56,948 nucleotides of DNA from Secundilactobacillus hailunensis (GCF_005405185.1 NZ_BJDO01000011.1:1-56948), one strand, 5' to 3'; shown: positions 24,936 to 34,395, counted from the stretch's first letter. The notes: a model not told the origin generated them from the sequence alone. Translations and numbers: made by a program.

Positions 24936-26750
24936 TTATTTTTCTTGGTTTTCAAAGGGGAGAACTCTGGCTGGAACAAAATAGTCGTTGATCTGTTTGA
25001 TCTTGTCTGGATCGACCTTAAATTGACGATCATAAGTCAACAGACCATTGATTTCTTGCTCAACGTCACAAAGCTGGGTGTAGCAGAAGCCAACAATGCT
25101 TTGCGATTTAGCGATACCGTTAATGACCTGCTGGTATTCATGCAGATAGTCATCATCAGAGGAGGCTGAGGTGTATCCCCAGCCGTCTTTATCGGCATCC
25201 TTTTTATAACCGATTCCGCCACATTCACTTAAAACGATTGGCTGACCGGTGTAATGATAACCCTTAGCGAAGATGCTCCAAACACCAGGTGGTTGAGAAA
25301 TTAACTTACGCCAGTTAGACAGGGTATCAACAAAGTAATCGTATTTCTGCGGTTCATCCTGATTGCCTTGGGCGTAGTTATGGATTCCGCAAACATCGGT
25401 CTCGGTCTGTTCCCAGCCATCGTTAGATTCAACTAGCCGGGTGTCATCTAGTGCGTGGATCAGGTGGTAGAGTGTCTGGGTGTAGTGCTGCTGCATTCGG
25501 TCACTGTGAACTTGCGGAACACCCCAGCTTTCATTGATTGGGACCCAGTTAATAATTGAAGGGTGGTTGAAGTCGCGGTCAATGATTTCTTCCCATTCGC
25601 TGGTCGTCCGACCAATGGAGGTACTGGTAAAGGCTGGCGCAGCGGCACATTCACCCCAAACAAGGTAGCCTAATTTATCAGCCCAGTACAGGAACCGGGG
25701 ATCCTCAACCTTTTGGTGTTTACGACAGCCGTTAAAACCCATCTGTTTGGTCATTTCGATGTCTTTTTTAAAGGCAGCATCGTCTGGCGCGGTTAATAAT
25801 CCTTCAGGCCAGTAACCCTGATCAAGAACCAGCTTTTGATAAAGTGGACGGTTATTAAGGAAGATCGAACCGTTTTCGGCATGAATCTTACGCATACCAA
25901 AGTATGATTTGACCGTATCCTGATTTTGTTTATTATTTGACAGTGTTACCTGACAGTCAAACAGGGTTGGATTTGCTGGTGTCCAAGTCCAGCCATCATT
26001 ATGAAACGTGGTTCTAAAGATATGATGGTCAAAGAGATTCACTGTCATATCAAAGTTAGCGGCCTCTGGTTTGAGACTGGCAACTATCAGCTGCGTATCT
26101 TTGTATGAAATGGTCGCCTGAACTTCATCACCGGGTTTAAAACCGGTGATTTTACCAGTAATGTTGACAGTACCTTTATCGATATCCGGATAAAACTTAA
26201 GGGTGTTAATCCGTTGCTGACTGACGGGTTCCAGCCAAACGGTCTGCCAGATCCCAGTTGTGCCGGTATAGAAGATGGAAAAACTGTGACCGACCCAGTT
26301 CTGCTTACCACGGGGTTGTTCTTCATCTTTGACGGGATCCTTGGCGCGGACAACTAGTGAATGCTCTTTCGTGGTCGTTAAATAAGGAGCGATGTTAAAG
26401 GTAAAGCTGGTTTCACCACCCGTATGCGTGCCCACGAGCTGACCATCCACCCAAACAGTAGCCGTATAATCAACTGCGCCAAAGTGCAGCAGCAGGTCTT
26501 GCCCATTTTGATTATCATAGGTAAATTGACGCTGGTACCAGACAACTTCATGGGGTGCTAGATCATGGATGCCGCTTAACTTACTTTGGTAAGCAAAGGG
26601 GACTTCGATCATTTTTGAAAAGTGATGGTTCAGCCACCACTTTTCGGTTAAGCCAGCGTTTGTATCATCGTAGTCAAACGCCCACTGGCCATTTAAATTT
26701 TGCCACTCTGTTCGTTCAAATTGTGGTCTTGGATATTCTGTTCTTAGCAT
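24936..26750 (-). CDS. Glycoside hydrolase family 2 enzyme
   Basis: The 604-residue protein has an N-terminal jelly-roll sugar-binding domain (YPRPQF..LNGQWAFDYDD; residues 1-175), an immunoglobulin-like domain (to about 280) and a TIM barrel. The acid/base glutamate lies in WVPINESWGVPQ (near 410) and the nucleophile in IVLSECGGIG (near 505). There is no signal peptide, so it acts in the cytoplasm on an imported beta-glycoside. The family includes beta-galactosidases and beta-glucuronidases; this shorter form cannot be assigned a substrate. It is 23 bases downstream of the transporter gene and co-transcribed with it. Confidence 0.88.
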   Translation of the reverse strand: MLRTEYPRPQFERTEWQNLNGQWAFDYDDTNAGLTEKWWLNHHFSKMIEVPFAYQSKLSGIHDLAPHEVVWYQRQFTYDNQNGQDLLLHFGAVDYTATVWVDGQLVGTHTGGETSFTFNIAPYLTTTKEHSLVVRAKDPVKDEEQPRGKQNWVGHSFSIFYTGTTGIWQTVWLEPVSQQRINTLKFYPDIDKGTVNITGKITGFKPGDEVQATISYKDTQLIVASLKPEAANFDMTVNLFDHHIFRTTFHNDGWTWTPANPTLFDCQVTLSNNKQNQDTVKSYFGMRKIHAENGSIFLNNRPLYQKLVLDQGYWPEGLLTAPDDAAFKKDIEMTKQMGFNGCRKHQKVEDPRFLYWADKLGYLVWGECAAAPAFTSTSIGRTTSEWEEIIDRDFNHPSIINWVPINESWGVPQVHSDRMQQHYTQTLYHLIHALDDTRLVESNDGWEQTETDVCGIHNYAQGNQDEPQKYDYFVDTLSNWRKLISQPPGVWSIFAKGYHYTGQPIVLSECGGIGYKKDADKDGWGYTSASSDDDYLHEYQQVINGIAKSQSIVGFCYTQLCDVEQEINGLLTYDRQFKVDPDKIKQINDYFVPARVLPFENQEK

Positions 26751-26773
26751 AATGTGTCACCTTCACTTATTAA

Positions 26774-28030
26774 CTATTTAACACTCTTGATCAACATAAT
26801 AATGCCACCGCCGATGAAGCAGATCAAAGTTTCAACCGGGAAGATAGCGTGATAACCTGCGACTGAAATGATCAAAGCGGCGACGATTGGTCCAAGGACC
26901 ATACCAGCAGTGTTAGCCAAGTTGATAATACCAAGGTCCTTAGCGGCGTTTTGCTTGCTAGGTAAAACTTGGATATTCAATACTTGGTCAACAGAACTAT
27001 AACAGCCCATCCCGATACCGGCAATGACACCGTAAGCAATCATTGTCCAAGGCTTGGGATCAAGGAATGGTAAAAAGGCACCAACTCCGAGCAGACCAGT
27101 GGTAATCGCAACTGGTAATTTAACCCGGTGAAGTTTATCGGTGATCGGACCGATGATAGCGGGACAGAAAATACCAGTAATCATAAGGCAAGTTGACATG
27201 ATGGTCAATGTTCGAGCTGAAGCAGAAGCGTTTAATTTCATGTAATCTTTTAAAATATAAAGTTGATAACCAACAATGATGTATTGACCAGTGACCATCA
27301 ATAATTTACCGACCAGTGCCATATAGTAATCTTTAGCATTATGGGTAGGAACTTTAAAGTTGGCGAGGAGCTCTTTAGCGGACACCTTAGTCCGTTCGGC
27401 TTCTACATTAGATGGTTCGTGGGCTAACCAAGCGGAAATTAAACCTAAGATCAGTGCCCAACCAGCGAAGAAGACGATTCCTTTTTGCACGCTGTTTAAG
27501 AACTGTGCAGCAATTACACCTGAGCCATAGTTCCCGACGGCCATCCCAACGGCATAGAACGATGAAATCGATCCTTGCCACTTCTTGGGAACCCGGTCAG
27601 AAATTTGGGCAACCATTGGGGCTACCACACCATTTGAAGCAATTTCGAATAACGCCCACATGAATAACATCGGCATGATGCTCTTTGAAAATGCCAGTAA
27701 AACTAGAAAAATAGCTGAAACCAGTGAATTACCAATGATCCAAGGGGTTCGCCGACCATGTTTGCTACGGGTCATATCAGATAAGGCACCAAAGACGATG
27801 TTAGCAATCGTTGAAACAGTCATCGCAACGGTTGAAAAGAGGGCGACTAAAGCAACCTTATGTGCGGGGTTGATTACACCAATTTGACTTGGCAAAAGAG
27901 TTGCTGCCAAACCAACGTATGAGCCCAGCCAACCAGCAGGACCAATTAATAGCGCCAGTCCTAAACGTGATGGAAATTTTGAGTTTTTACTGGTAACGCT
28001 ATGTTTTTGTAAATCATTGTTAGCTTCCAT
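26774..28030 (-). CDS. MFS sugar transporter (SLC45-like)
   Basis: The 418-residue protein has about 12 helices. The loop between helices 2 and 3 reads GALSDMTRSKHGRRTPWI, close to the D-R-GRR-PW motif of SLC45/GPH-type sugar transporters. It probably imports the glycoside cleaved by the GH2 enzyme encoded just downstream. The start at 28030 has ATGGAG seven bases upstream. The promoter shows a cre-like site over the -35 and a palindrome near the transcription start, indicating catabolite repression and local regulation. Confidence 0.86.
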   Translation of the reverse strand: MEANNDLQKHSVTSKNSKFPSRLGLALLIGPAGWLGSYVGLAATLLPSQIGVINPAHKVALVALFSTVAMTVSTIANIVFGALSDMTRSKHGRRTPWIIGNSLVSAIFLVLLAFSKSIMPMLFMWALFEIASNGVVAPMVAQISDRVPKKWQGSISSFYAVGMAVGNYGSGVIAAQFLNSVQKGIVFFAGWALILGLISAWLAHEPSNVEAERTKVSAKELLANFKVPTHNAKDYYMALVGKLLMVTGQYIIVGYQLYILKDYMKLNASASARTLTIMSTCLMITGIFCPAIIGPITDKLHRVKLPVAITTGLLGVGAFLPFLDPKPWTMIAYGVIAGIGMGCYSSVDQVLNIQVLPSKQNAAKDLGIINLANTAGMVLGPIVAALIISVAGYHAIFPVETLICFIGGGIIMLIKSVK

Positions 28031-28054
28031 AATTTATCTCCATGTCCTTTACTT

Positions 28055-28068
28055 AATAGTTAACTATT
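28055..28068. promoter_or_regulatory. Candidate operator of the GH2-transporter operon
   Basis: AATAGTTAACTATT is a perfect 14-base palindrome, about 20 bases downstream of the expected transcription start of the minus-strand operon. It is a plausible site for the divergent ArsR-like regulator. Confidence 0.5.
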
Positions 28069-28091
28069 TATTATTTTTTCGGCCTGAATTA

Positions 28092-28120
28092 AAAATAGCA
28101 TTTAATGAAAACAATTTCAA
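28092..28120 (-). promoter_or_regulatory. Promoter with cre-like site
   Basis: On the minus strand TTGAAA (28120-28115), 17 bases, TATTTT (28097-28092). TGAAAACAATTTCA (28106-28119) fits the CcpA cre consensus TGWAANCGNTNWCA except for one central base and overlaps the -35, which would give glucose repression. Confidence 0.6.
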
Positions 28121-28224
28121 TGCTATCATGACAATGATTAACGATATTCTAAAAGATTCAAATACTCAGTAATTTAAGTCATAGTTATCAAATTTACTTA
28201 ACTAAAATAGAAAGGGTGTTGATT

Positions 28225-29136
28225 ATGGAACTGGATGTGACTAATGTATCGTTGCCGGTTTTTCAAGCTTTAGCGTCGGAAATCAGGCTAGAGATTATTC
28301 GTCGGGTAGCCAGTGGAACGCACACAGCGGCTCAGCTTTCGAAAGAGATGTCGTTAAGTGAATCGGCCATTTCTAAAAATTTGAATATCCTCATTAACGC
28401 GGGGCTATTAACTAAGAAAGCGACCAAGGATAACCGCAAAAATGATTTGGAACTTTCGGTTCAGCAAATTAACGTTCAGTTACCATCACTGTTATTTCCA
28501 AAGTATCGAAAATTTACCTATACCATTCCCATTGGTAGTTATTTTCAGGTAACGGATGTTGAATCAAGCTGTGGTCTAGCCAGCAATGAAAACGTGATCG
28601 GTAAGCTGGATGATCCCAACGCGTTCTTATCGCCGGATCGATTTAAGGCAGAACTGTTATGGTTTACTAACGGCAAAGTGATGTATCAGATACCCAATGA
28701 GATTCCCCAAAATGCAACGGTCAAATTAATTGAGATTTCGTGTGAAATTGCTTCTGAATTTCCGCGATCGAACAATAATTGGCCATCTAAAATTGGGTGC
28801 TGGATCAATGATCAGCTGGTAGGTGACGTGGTTGTGTCCGGTAACTTTTCGGATGTTAGAGGGCGACTAACACCTAAGTGGTGGGGCAGTGATTTCAGTC
28901 AGTATGGACAATTAAAGCATCTGCGAATCAATGATGAAAGTACTGGCGTAAATGGTCAGCGGATATCTGATATTCAATTAAACCAGCTCAACTTAAAGAA
29001 CTCACCTACCATTAGCTTAGCTTTAGGGGTGCAGCAAACAAATGGTGAGAGGCATGGGTTAACATTATTCGGTAAAGGATTCGGCAACTATAAGCAAGAT
29101 ATTGATGTGTCCATCTACTATTCAGTCGATGATTAA
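28225..29136 (+). CDS. ArsR-type HTH regulator with a large unknown C-terminal domain
   Basis: The 303-residue protein has an ArsR winged helix (residues 1-85, ALASEIRLEIIRRVASG and MSLSESAISKNLNILINAG) and a 215-residue C-terminal domain rich in beta strands that I do not recognise. Classical ArsR repressors end near residue 110. A possible role of the extra domain is sugar sensing, given the divergent glycosidase-transporter operon; this is inference. ATG 28225 is preferred to a TTG three codons earlier because AAAGGG lies eight bases before it. Confidence 0.75.
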   Translation: MELDVTNVSLPVFQALASEIRLEIIRRVASGTHTAAQLSKEMSLSESAISKNLNILINAGLLTKKATKDNRKNDLELSVQQINVQLPSLLFPKYRKFTYTIPIGSYFQVTDVESSCGLASNENVIGKLDDPNAFLSPDRFKAELLWFTNGKVMYQIPNEIPQNATVKLIEISCEIASEFPRSNNNWPSKIGCWINDQLVGDVVVSGNFSDVRGRLTPKWWGSDFSQYGQLKHLRINDESTGVNGQRISDIQLNQLNLKNSPTISLALGVQQTNGERHGLTLFGKGFGNYKQDIDVSIYYSVDD

Positions 29137-29304
29137 TGACTGTTTAATGGCAAAAAAATAATCTTTTTAATACAACTATAATAATGTGTGATATAATAAT
29201 GGTCAATTACTGTATGTGCAGTAACAAGCATGCTAAAGATGTTTCGCGTGCAGGACATATGTTTTTGGTGACATTGATTAATTACATATAGAGGAGTGTT
29301 TTTA

Positions 29305-30504
29305 ATGACATATAAATTTTCTGATCGTGTTCCTGATCCAAAGAACGACGCTGTTGGTGACATTTTAAAGGCTGCTGCTGATCCTAAAGTCACTTCGTTT
29401 GCTGGTGGGTTACCAGCTCCTGAACTATTTCCCGTTCAAGGGGTTAAGGCTGCTGCTGATAAAGTGTTAGATGAAAAGGGCCCAGCTGCGTTGCAATATG
29501 GCTCTGCTCAAGGGGTGCCAGAACTGCGGAACGTCATCTTGAAGCGGTTGGAAGTTGAAGGTATCCACACCACCGCTGATCATGTGATGGTCGCGACCGG
29601 TTCACAGCAATCAATCGATTTAACGGGTAAGATGTTCCTTGATGAAGGCGATGTTGTCATCGTTGAAAAACCAACTTACTTAACTGCCGTTGATGTTTTC
29701 CGTTCATATGGTGCACGGTTTGTCGGTGTTGATATGGATGAAGACGGGATGAAGATGGATTCGCTTGAAGAGGCGTTAAAAAACAATCCTAGAGCGCGTT
29801 TGATCTATACGGTACCAACGTTCCAAAACCCAACTGGTCGGACGATGACCCTAGAACGGCGCAAAAAGTTAGTTGAATTAGCTGACAAATACGACGTCAT
29901 GGTTCTGGAAGATAACCCTTACGGTGCGATCCGCTGGGAAGGCGAGAACTTACCTTCATTGAAATCATTAGATAAGACTGGCCACGTCATCTACATGGGC
30001 ACCATGTCGAAGATTTTCTCACCAGGCTTACGGCTTGGCTGGGTAGTGGCTGAGCCTGAACTGCTCAAACGTTACACGATGATGAAGCAATCAGCTGACT
30101 TACACACTGATAGTTTTTCACAGTATGTCTGTGCCCAATATTTCACTGATAATGACATCAATGACCACATCAAGAAGATCACCGCGCTTTATCACAAGCG
30201 TGAGCAGCTCATGATGAAAGCCATTGATAAGTACTTCCCTAAGGGTGTTCAGCATAGCAATCCGCAAGGCGGGATGTTCCTGTGGGTCATGGTACCTGGC
30301 GTTAAGGACTCCAAAGAGTTGTTTGATGCAGCTTTGAAGCGTAACGTTGCTGTGGTTCCTGGTGATCCATTCTACGGGAGTGATCCAGTTCCTGGGACGT
30401 TTAGAATGAACTACTCCAACACCCCTGAAGACGGTATCGTCGATGGTGTGAAGCAGTTAGCTGCCGCACTGGATGAAGTGATGGCAGTTCCAGCCGATAA
30501 ATAA
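29305..30504 (+). CDS. PLP-dependent class I/II aminotransferase
   Basis: The 399-residue enzyme belongs to the fold-type I subgroup of aromatic/2-aminoadipate aminotransferases. Seen are TSFAGGLPAPELFP (near residue 30), VPTFQNPTG (near 170), VLEDNPYG (near 202) and the intact PLP-lysine motif YMGTMSKIFSPGLRLGW (near 228). It likely transaminates aromatic or branched amino acids with 2-oxoglutarate, a source of flavour compounds. ATG 29305 with GAGGAG upstream is preferred over a GTG three codons earlier. Monocistronic with a strong terminator. Confidence 0.9.
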   Translation: MTYKFSDRVPDPKNDAVGDILKAAADPKVTSFAGGLPAPELFPVQGVKAAADKVLDEKGPAALQYGSAQGVPELRNVILKRLEVEGIHTTADHVMVATGSQQSIDLTGKMFLDEGDVVIVEKPTYLTAVDVFRSYGARFVGVDMDEDGMKMDSLEEALKNNPRARLIYTVPTFQNPTGRTMTLERRKKLVELADKYDVMVLEDNPYGAIRWEGENLPSLKSLDKTGHVIYMGTMSKIFSPGLRLGWVVAEPELLKRYTMMKQSADLHTDSFSQYVCAQYFTDNDINDHIKKITALYHKREQLMMKAIDKYFPKGVQHSNPQGGMFLWVMVPGVKDSKELFDAALKRNVAVVPGDPFYGSDPVPGTFRMNYSNTPEDGIVDGVKQLAAALDEVMAVPADK

Positions 30505-30522
30505 TTGAATCTATGGTTTAAT

Positions 30523-30586
30523 AAAGAGCACTGTGATTGCTGTACTTCCAAATTTGGAGGTATGTGGCAATCACAGTGCCTTTTTA
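30523..30586 (+). terminator. Terminator of the aminotransferase gene
   Basis: AAAGAGCACTGTGATTGC pairs with GCAATCACAGTGCCTTTTT around an inner small hairpin. Confidence 0.85.
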
Positions 30587-30735
30587 TGGTTTCGGCTATG
30601 CTGATCAATGTAGATAAGCAGAAGTCCATCGACACATAATGAAAATTGCCTCGACTTGAAGTATGATTAATGTGAATTTGATTCTCCATAATGTGATGAT
30701 ACACAATAAATTAATATTTCTGGGAGGAAAAAGGG

Positions 30736-31563
30736 ATGGCTAAAAATTTCGGGAGAAAAACGGGGCCTGCGTTATTTGCAGCCCTTACCTTTGCGTTAAC
30801 TGCCGGTCTGGTACCAGCAACGCAGGCGACTGCCAAAACTAAAATTCATTATCAAAAGATGACGGCAGTAACTTTTACTGTATTAAAGAAAAATGCCACT
30901 GTTTATTCATCGGCATTTTTAACCCATAAAAAGGGCAATATGAAATCATTTGGCAATAAAGTGACCGGGTATAACACAGCTCGGGTAACTAAGAATGGCA
31001 AAACGGCTCTTTACTATCAATTCAAAGTAGGTAAAAAAGGGGGCTGGATTTGGCATGGCTATTTAAAAAAAGGTTCTCAATCAATAAAAAAGCCAGTAAC
31101 TCAACCAGTAACCAAGCAAGGTCAGTCTGTTAAATTTAATGAAGGCAAAGTGGATGCCCGTTTTCTAGAATTGATCAATCAACAAAGAGTGAAAGCTGGG
31201 TCTAAGCCAGTTAAAGTTGATCAAAATCTATTTAATAAAGTGACGACGATTAGAGCACATCAGATTGTTTCGCGCTTCAGTCATTATGATTCTCACAGGA
31301 AGTTCATTGCTGAGGGATTAGCAAAGAAGAAGGGTCTTTCACCACATATTAGTGAAAACATTGCTTATTATCCGTATGATGGTGAGGGTACAAAAGTCGC
31401 TGACGATACTTTCAATGGGTATTTTTACCATGATGCGGATTCGAACTGGGGGCATCGCGATAATATTCTTGATCCTAGTATGAATCGTGTCGCAATTGCT
31501 TCTGTTTACCATGACGGCTATGTTTATAACGTGATGAATTTTACTTCGACTGATGGTAAATGA
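30736..31563 (+). CDS. Secreted CAP-domain protein
   Basis: The 275-residue protein has a signal peptide (residues 1-33, cleavage likely after ATQA or ATAK). Next comes an SH3/SLAP-like repeat region (about 40-120) with basic residues suited to cell-wall binding. The C-terminal CAP/SCP domain (about 135-275) shows FLELINQQRVKAG, ISENIAYYP and GHRDNILDPSMNRVAIA. CAP domains occur in extracellular bacterial proteins, with unclear activity. There is no LPXTG motif. GGGAGG lies about nine bases before the ATG. Confidence 0.85.
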   Translation: MAKNFGRKTGPALFAALTFALTAGLVPATQATAKTKIHYQKMTAVTFTVLKKNATVYSSAFLTHKKGNMKSFGNKVTGYNTARVTKNGKTALYYQFKVGKKGGWIWHGYLKKGSQSIKKPVTQPVTKQGQSVKFNEGKVDARFLELINQQRVKAGSKPVKVDQNLFNKVTTIRAHQIVSRFSHYDSHRKFIAEGLAKKKGLSPHISENIAYYPYDGEGTKVADDTFNGYFYHDADSNWGHRDNILDPSMNRVAIASVYHDGYVYNVMNFTSTDGK

Positions 31564-31634
31564 TTGGAAGTAAAGTTAGTTAGGCTACTGTTATAATGAG
31601 TTTAAACCACAAGGAGAAAGGTTAATCAGTAAAA

Positions 31635-32243
31635 ATGAATTTAGACGAAAAATTTGCTTATATGGCAACTGGACAGCCCTATGATGACGTTGATCCCAAG
31701 CTGATGAAAGTTAGGGAACAGGCAACTGCCATCACGCAGAAACTCAACAACACCATTGATCCGACTAAACGAAACGCACAATTTACCCAGTTAGTGGGTC
31801 ACGCTGGCAAGGATCCCTTTATCGAACCTAATTTTCGGTGCGAATTTGGCCGTAACATCACGGTTGGCGACCATTTTTATGCCAACTACGATTGTGTCAT
31901 GCTGGATGGTGCGCCCATTACCATTGGAACTCACGTGCTATTTGGACCTAAAGTGGGGCTGTATACCAGCAACCATTTATTTGACCCCGTTGAACGGCGG
32001 ACCGGTGGCTGTACGGCCCAGCCGATAACTATCGGCAACGATGTTTGGCTGGCAGCTAACGTTACGGTTTTGCCTGGTGTCACCATTGGCAGTAACGTCA
32101 TCATTGGCGGTGGCAGCGTGGTTACTAAGAATATTCCGGACAACGTGATTGCGGCTGGCAATCCTTGTCGGGTATTACGACCAATTACGGCTGCGGATAA
32201 GACCGGTTTTAACGGGCAGGATCTTTCAGCAAATAAGGCATAA
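31635..32243 (+). CDS. Maltose/galactoside-type O-acetyltransferase
   Basis: The 202-residue protein is a left-handed beta-helix acetyltransferase of the Maa/LacA group. It has the N-terminal Mac segment MNLDEKFAYMATGQPYDD, then hexapeptide repeats with the catalytic histidine in YTSNHLFDP and the end motif NPCRVLR. It transfers acetyl from acetyl-CoA to a sugar hydroxyl. It is probably read with the following aldo/keto reductase, 64 bases downstream. AAGGAG lies somewhat far (about 17 bases) before the ATG, with a nearer AAAGG. Confidence 0.92.
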   Translation: MNLDEKFAYMATGQPYDDVDPKLMKVREQATAITQKLNNTIDPTKRNAQFTQLVGHAGKDPFIEPNFRCEFGRNITVGDHFYANYDCVMLDGAPITIGTHVLFGPKVGLYTSNHLFDPVERRTGGCTAQPITIGNDVWLAANVTVLPGVTIGSNVIIGGGSVVTKNIPDNVIAAGNPCRVLRPITAADKTGFNGQDLSANKA

Positions 32244-32307
32244 GGGTTGCCTTAGTCCTACTGTAAAGGAATATACTAAAAGATATAATGGATAAGGAGG
32301 ATTTCAA

Positions 32308-33153
32308 TTGACTACAATTACGGATACATTTGAATTAAACAATGGGTTAAAGATGCCCAAAGTTGGTTTTGGAACTTGGCAGACTAAGCCGGGTAAGGAA
32401 ACCGTTGATGCTGTTAGCAATGCACTAAAGGCGGGTTATCGTTTTATTGATACTGCTAAGGCTTATGGAAACGAAGCAAGTGTTGGCGAAGCTATCGCAG
32501 CGAGTGATGTGGCTCGCAAAGACATCTTTGTTCAAACTAAGCTCCCTGGTGAATCGAAGACCTACGATAAAACTATGGCTGATTTTGATAGCAGCTTGGC
32601 TGCGCTTGGTCTTGATTACGTTGATTCATATATCATTCACGCACCATGGCCATGGCAGCAAATGGGGTCCAATCACGATGCTGAAAACCGCGATGTTTGG
32701 CGGGCTATGCAGGATATCTACCTCAGCGGCCGGGCGAAATCAGTAGGGGTTTCTAACTTTAACTCCCATGATTTAGAGAATCTTTTAACCTGGGACGGAC
32801 TGACAGTCAAGCCGGCTGTGGATCAGATTCAGTACTATATTGGCTACACCCAGGATTCCATTGTGAAGACAGCTAAGGACAACGGTATCGTAGTTCAAGC
32901 CTACTCACCACTGGCAACCGGTGATCTAGTCAATGACCCAGACTTGAAGCGCATGGCTGGTAACTACCACGTTTCAATCCCGCAGTTAGCTTTGCGCTTC
33001 GTGATTCAAAACAATATTGCACCATTGCCAAAAGCGCGTTCAATGGCCCACGTTGAAGCCAACGCACAACTTGATTTTGAAATTAGCGATGCGGACATGG
33101 CAGTCTTAAAGCAGGTCAAGGCTGTGGATCATATCCATCCGGTTGGTGATTAA
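32308..33153 (+). CDS. Aldo/keto reductase
   Basis: The 281-residue NADPH-dependent oxidoreductase has all four catalytic residues: Asp and Tyr in FIDTAKAYGNE, Lys in VQTKLPG and His in YIIHAPWPW. The N-terminus shows LNNGLKMPKVGFGTW, and the phosphate-binding end LPKARSMAHVEAN is conserved. Substrates are small aldehydes or ketones, not predictable further. The start is TTG 32308, with AAGGAGG seven bases upstream; no ATG is better placed. Confidence 0.92.
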   Translation: MTTITDTFELNNGLKMPKVGFGTWQTKPGKETVDAVSNALKAGYRFIDTAKAYGNEASVGEAIAASDVARKDIFVQTKLPGESKTYDKTMADFDSSLAALGLDYVDSYIIHAPWPWQQMGSNHDAENRDVWRAMQDIYLSGRAKSVGVSNFNSHDLENLLTWDGLTVKPAVDQIQYYIGYTQDSIVKTAKDNGIVVQAYSPLATGDLVNDPDLKRMAGNYHVSIPQLALRFVIQNNIAPLPKARSMAHVEANAQLDFEISDADMAVLKQVKAVDHIHPVGD

Positions 33154-33289
33154 AAGTTTACGTGTCATAAATAGAGGGCAGTGCTGGTCTTTTGATAGTG
33201 GCACTGTTCTTTTTTGACTTATTAAGGGCGCTTAATTTCACGGGATTTTACCGAAAAAGACGGTAATTAAATTTAATTTGGTCTATAAA

Positions 33290-33684
33290 AGTGGTAAACT
33301 AATGGTACCCAAGGTAGTATTTAATGGGTATTCGGTGCCTCGAAAATAGCGGGATCACCGAGTTACCGTTCTGATAGTGATGATCAACTTTGTCGGTATT
33401 AGCGCGCGTTAACGTGTTACAAGTTGACTAGTCAACTTGGCTAACAAGCTTTAGATCTGAACTTTTGAACGGTCCTGTATCTTTTCTTAAAGAGCCACTG
33501 TAATTGAGAAAGCCGGTCGTTATAAGTCCTGACGAGATAAAATAAACTTCTCCCTGTAAATTTTAATAAACTAAGTGTTATTTCCCCCATAATAGATAAC
33601 CAATAGTTCTCGCGCAGGTTGATCAGGTGACTATTAATTATGGCGTTAAAGAGCTTCGAACCTCCCCAGTTCGGAGCTTTTTGT
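33290..33684 (+). ncRNA. Candidate structured noncoding RNA
   Basis: A plus-strand terminator (AGCTTCGAAC/GTTCGGAGCT followed by T5) ends at about 33684 with no gene before it for 500 bases, and a terminator already ends the upstream gene. This implies a promoter and a transcript inside the gap; TATAAA and TAAACT near 33285-33300 are possible -10 elements. The stretch has several long hairpins. I compared it by eye with RNase P, tmRNA, SRP RNA and 6S RNA core motifs and saw no match. Confidence 0.4.
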
Positions 33685-33705
33685 ATGGACTAAATAATAG
33701 CTAGT

Positions 33706-33750
33706 GAAAAGGGACCTGATACTTCGCTTTGAAGTACCAGGTCCCTTTGA
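33706..33750. terminator. Bidirectional terminator
   Basis: AAAGGGACCTG-TACTTC and GAAGTA-CAGGTCCCTTT form a 17-bp stem with one mismatch. It serves the nitroreductase gene on the minus strand. Confidence 0.9.
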
Positions 33751-33780
33751 GTTTTAGTAGATTAGCCTAATAAATTTCTG

Positions 33781-34308
33781 CTAATCAAGAATATTCGTTT
33801 TGATTCGATTCTTAGGAATATCACGGTCAGCGTAGGCATCGTCAGTTGGACCAACCACTAAACCGGCAACTGGTGTTAAGCCAGCGTCGATCTTCAGGGT
33901 TTGCTTTAATTGAGCGTCGTTAGCGACTGCGGCAATTGCACCCCAGATATGGCAAGCACCAAGATCGAGATCTACCGCTGCGAGGTTGAGATTTTCAATC
34001 ACCGTGGCGGCGTTTGAATATGGCGAATTGTCGCTGGCATCGCCCTTAACTTGGGTTGAAACAATGATCAGCATTGGTGCGCCGTACAGCATTTTTTCGT
34101 GACCGAATGCCTTGGCAGCCGTGTCATCGATCTGGGCTAATAGCTTAGAATCCTGAACCACGGTCAGTACAAGTGAATCGTATTGACCCATTGAGATTGG
34201 TGACGCGTATGCTGCTTTCAGCAACTGGTCACGTTGTTCAACCGTGACGGGATCACCCGTGTAACTCCGGACTGATTTCCGTTCTAACAAGGCTTTCATA
34301 GTGTTCAT
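33781..34308 (-). CDS. Nitroreductase-family flavoprotein
   Basis: The 175-residue protein is a short nitroreductase. The N-terminal FMN-contact motif is ERKSVRSYTGDPV, and a late ATVIENLNLAAVDLDLGACH segment is typical. It should bind FMN and reduce quinones, flavins or nitro compounds with NAD(P)H. The start at 34308 has AGGAAG eight bases upstream; an internal ATG three codons later has none. It is about 90 bases after the prolyl aminopeptidase gene on the same strand. Confidence 0.87.
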   Translation of the reverse strand: MNTMKALLERKSVRSYTGDPVTVEQRDQLLKAAYASPISMGQYDSLVLTVVQDSKLLAQIDDTAAKAFGHEKMLYGAPMLIIVSTQVKGDASDNSPYSNAATVIENLNLAAVDLDLGACHIWGAIAAVANDAQLKQTLKIDAGLTPVAGLVVGPTDDAYADRDIPKNRIKTNILD

Positions 34309-34395
34309 TCTTATCAGCTTCCTTTGCGTTCAGTCTATCACTAAAATAGGGTACTTGGAATTTAAACGTTTAATGTTTAAAGTGATTGGATTGAA

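Larger units (their letters stand above)
33154..33780. other. 627-bp gene-free region with three terminators and a long palindrome
   Basis: It holds the terminator of the reductase gene (33172-33216), an unassigned stretch (33240-33650) ended by a plus-strand terminator (33651-33684), and a bidirectional terminator (33706-33750). No frame of more than 15 codons with a ribosome site is seen in the middle. The unassigned stretch contains a hairpin GGTATTCGGTG/CACCGAGTTACC (about 33327-33366) and the perfect palindrome AAGTTGACTAGTCAACTT (33421-33438). It is treated below as a candidate RNA gene. Confidence 0.6.

Noticed and set aside
33290-33684. RNase P RNA, tmRNA, SRP RNA or 6S RNA
   Set aside because: The conserved core sequences I know for these were not seen, so the stretch is reported only as an unassigned RNA candidate.
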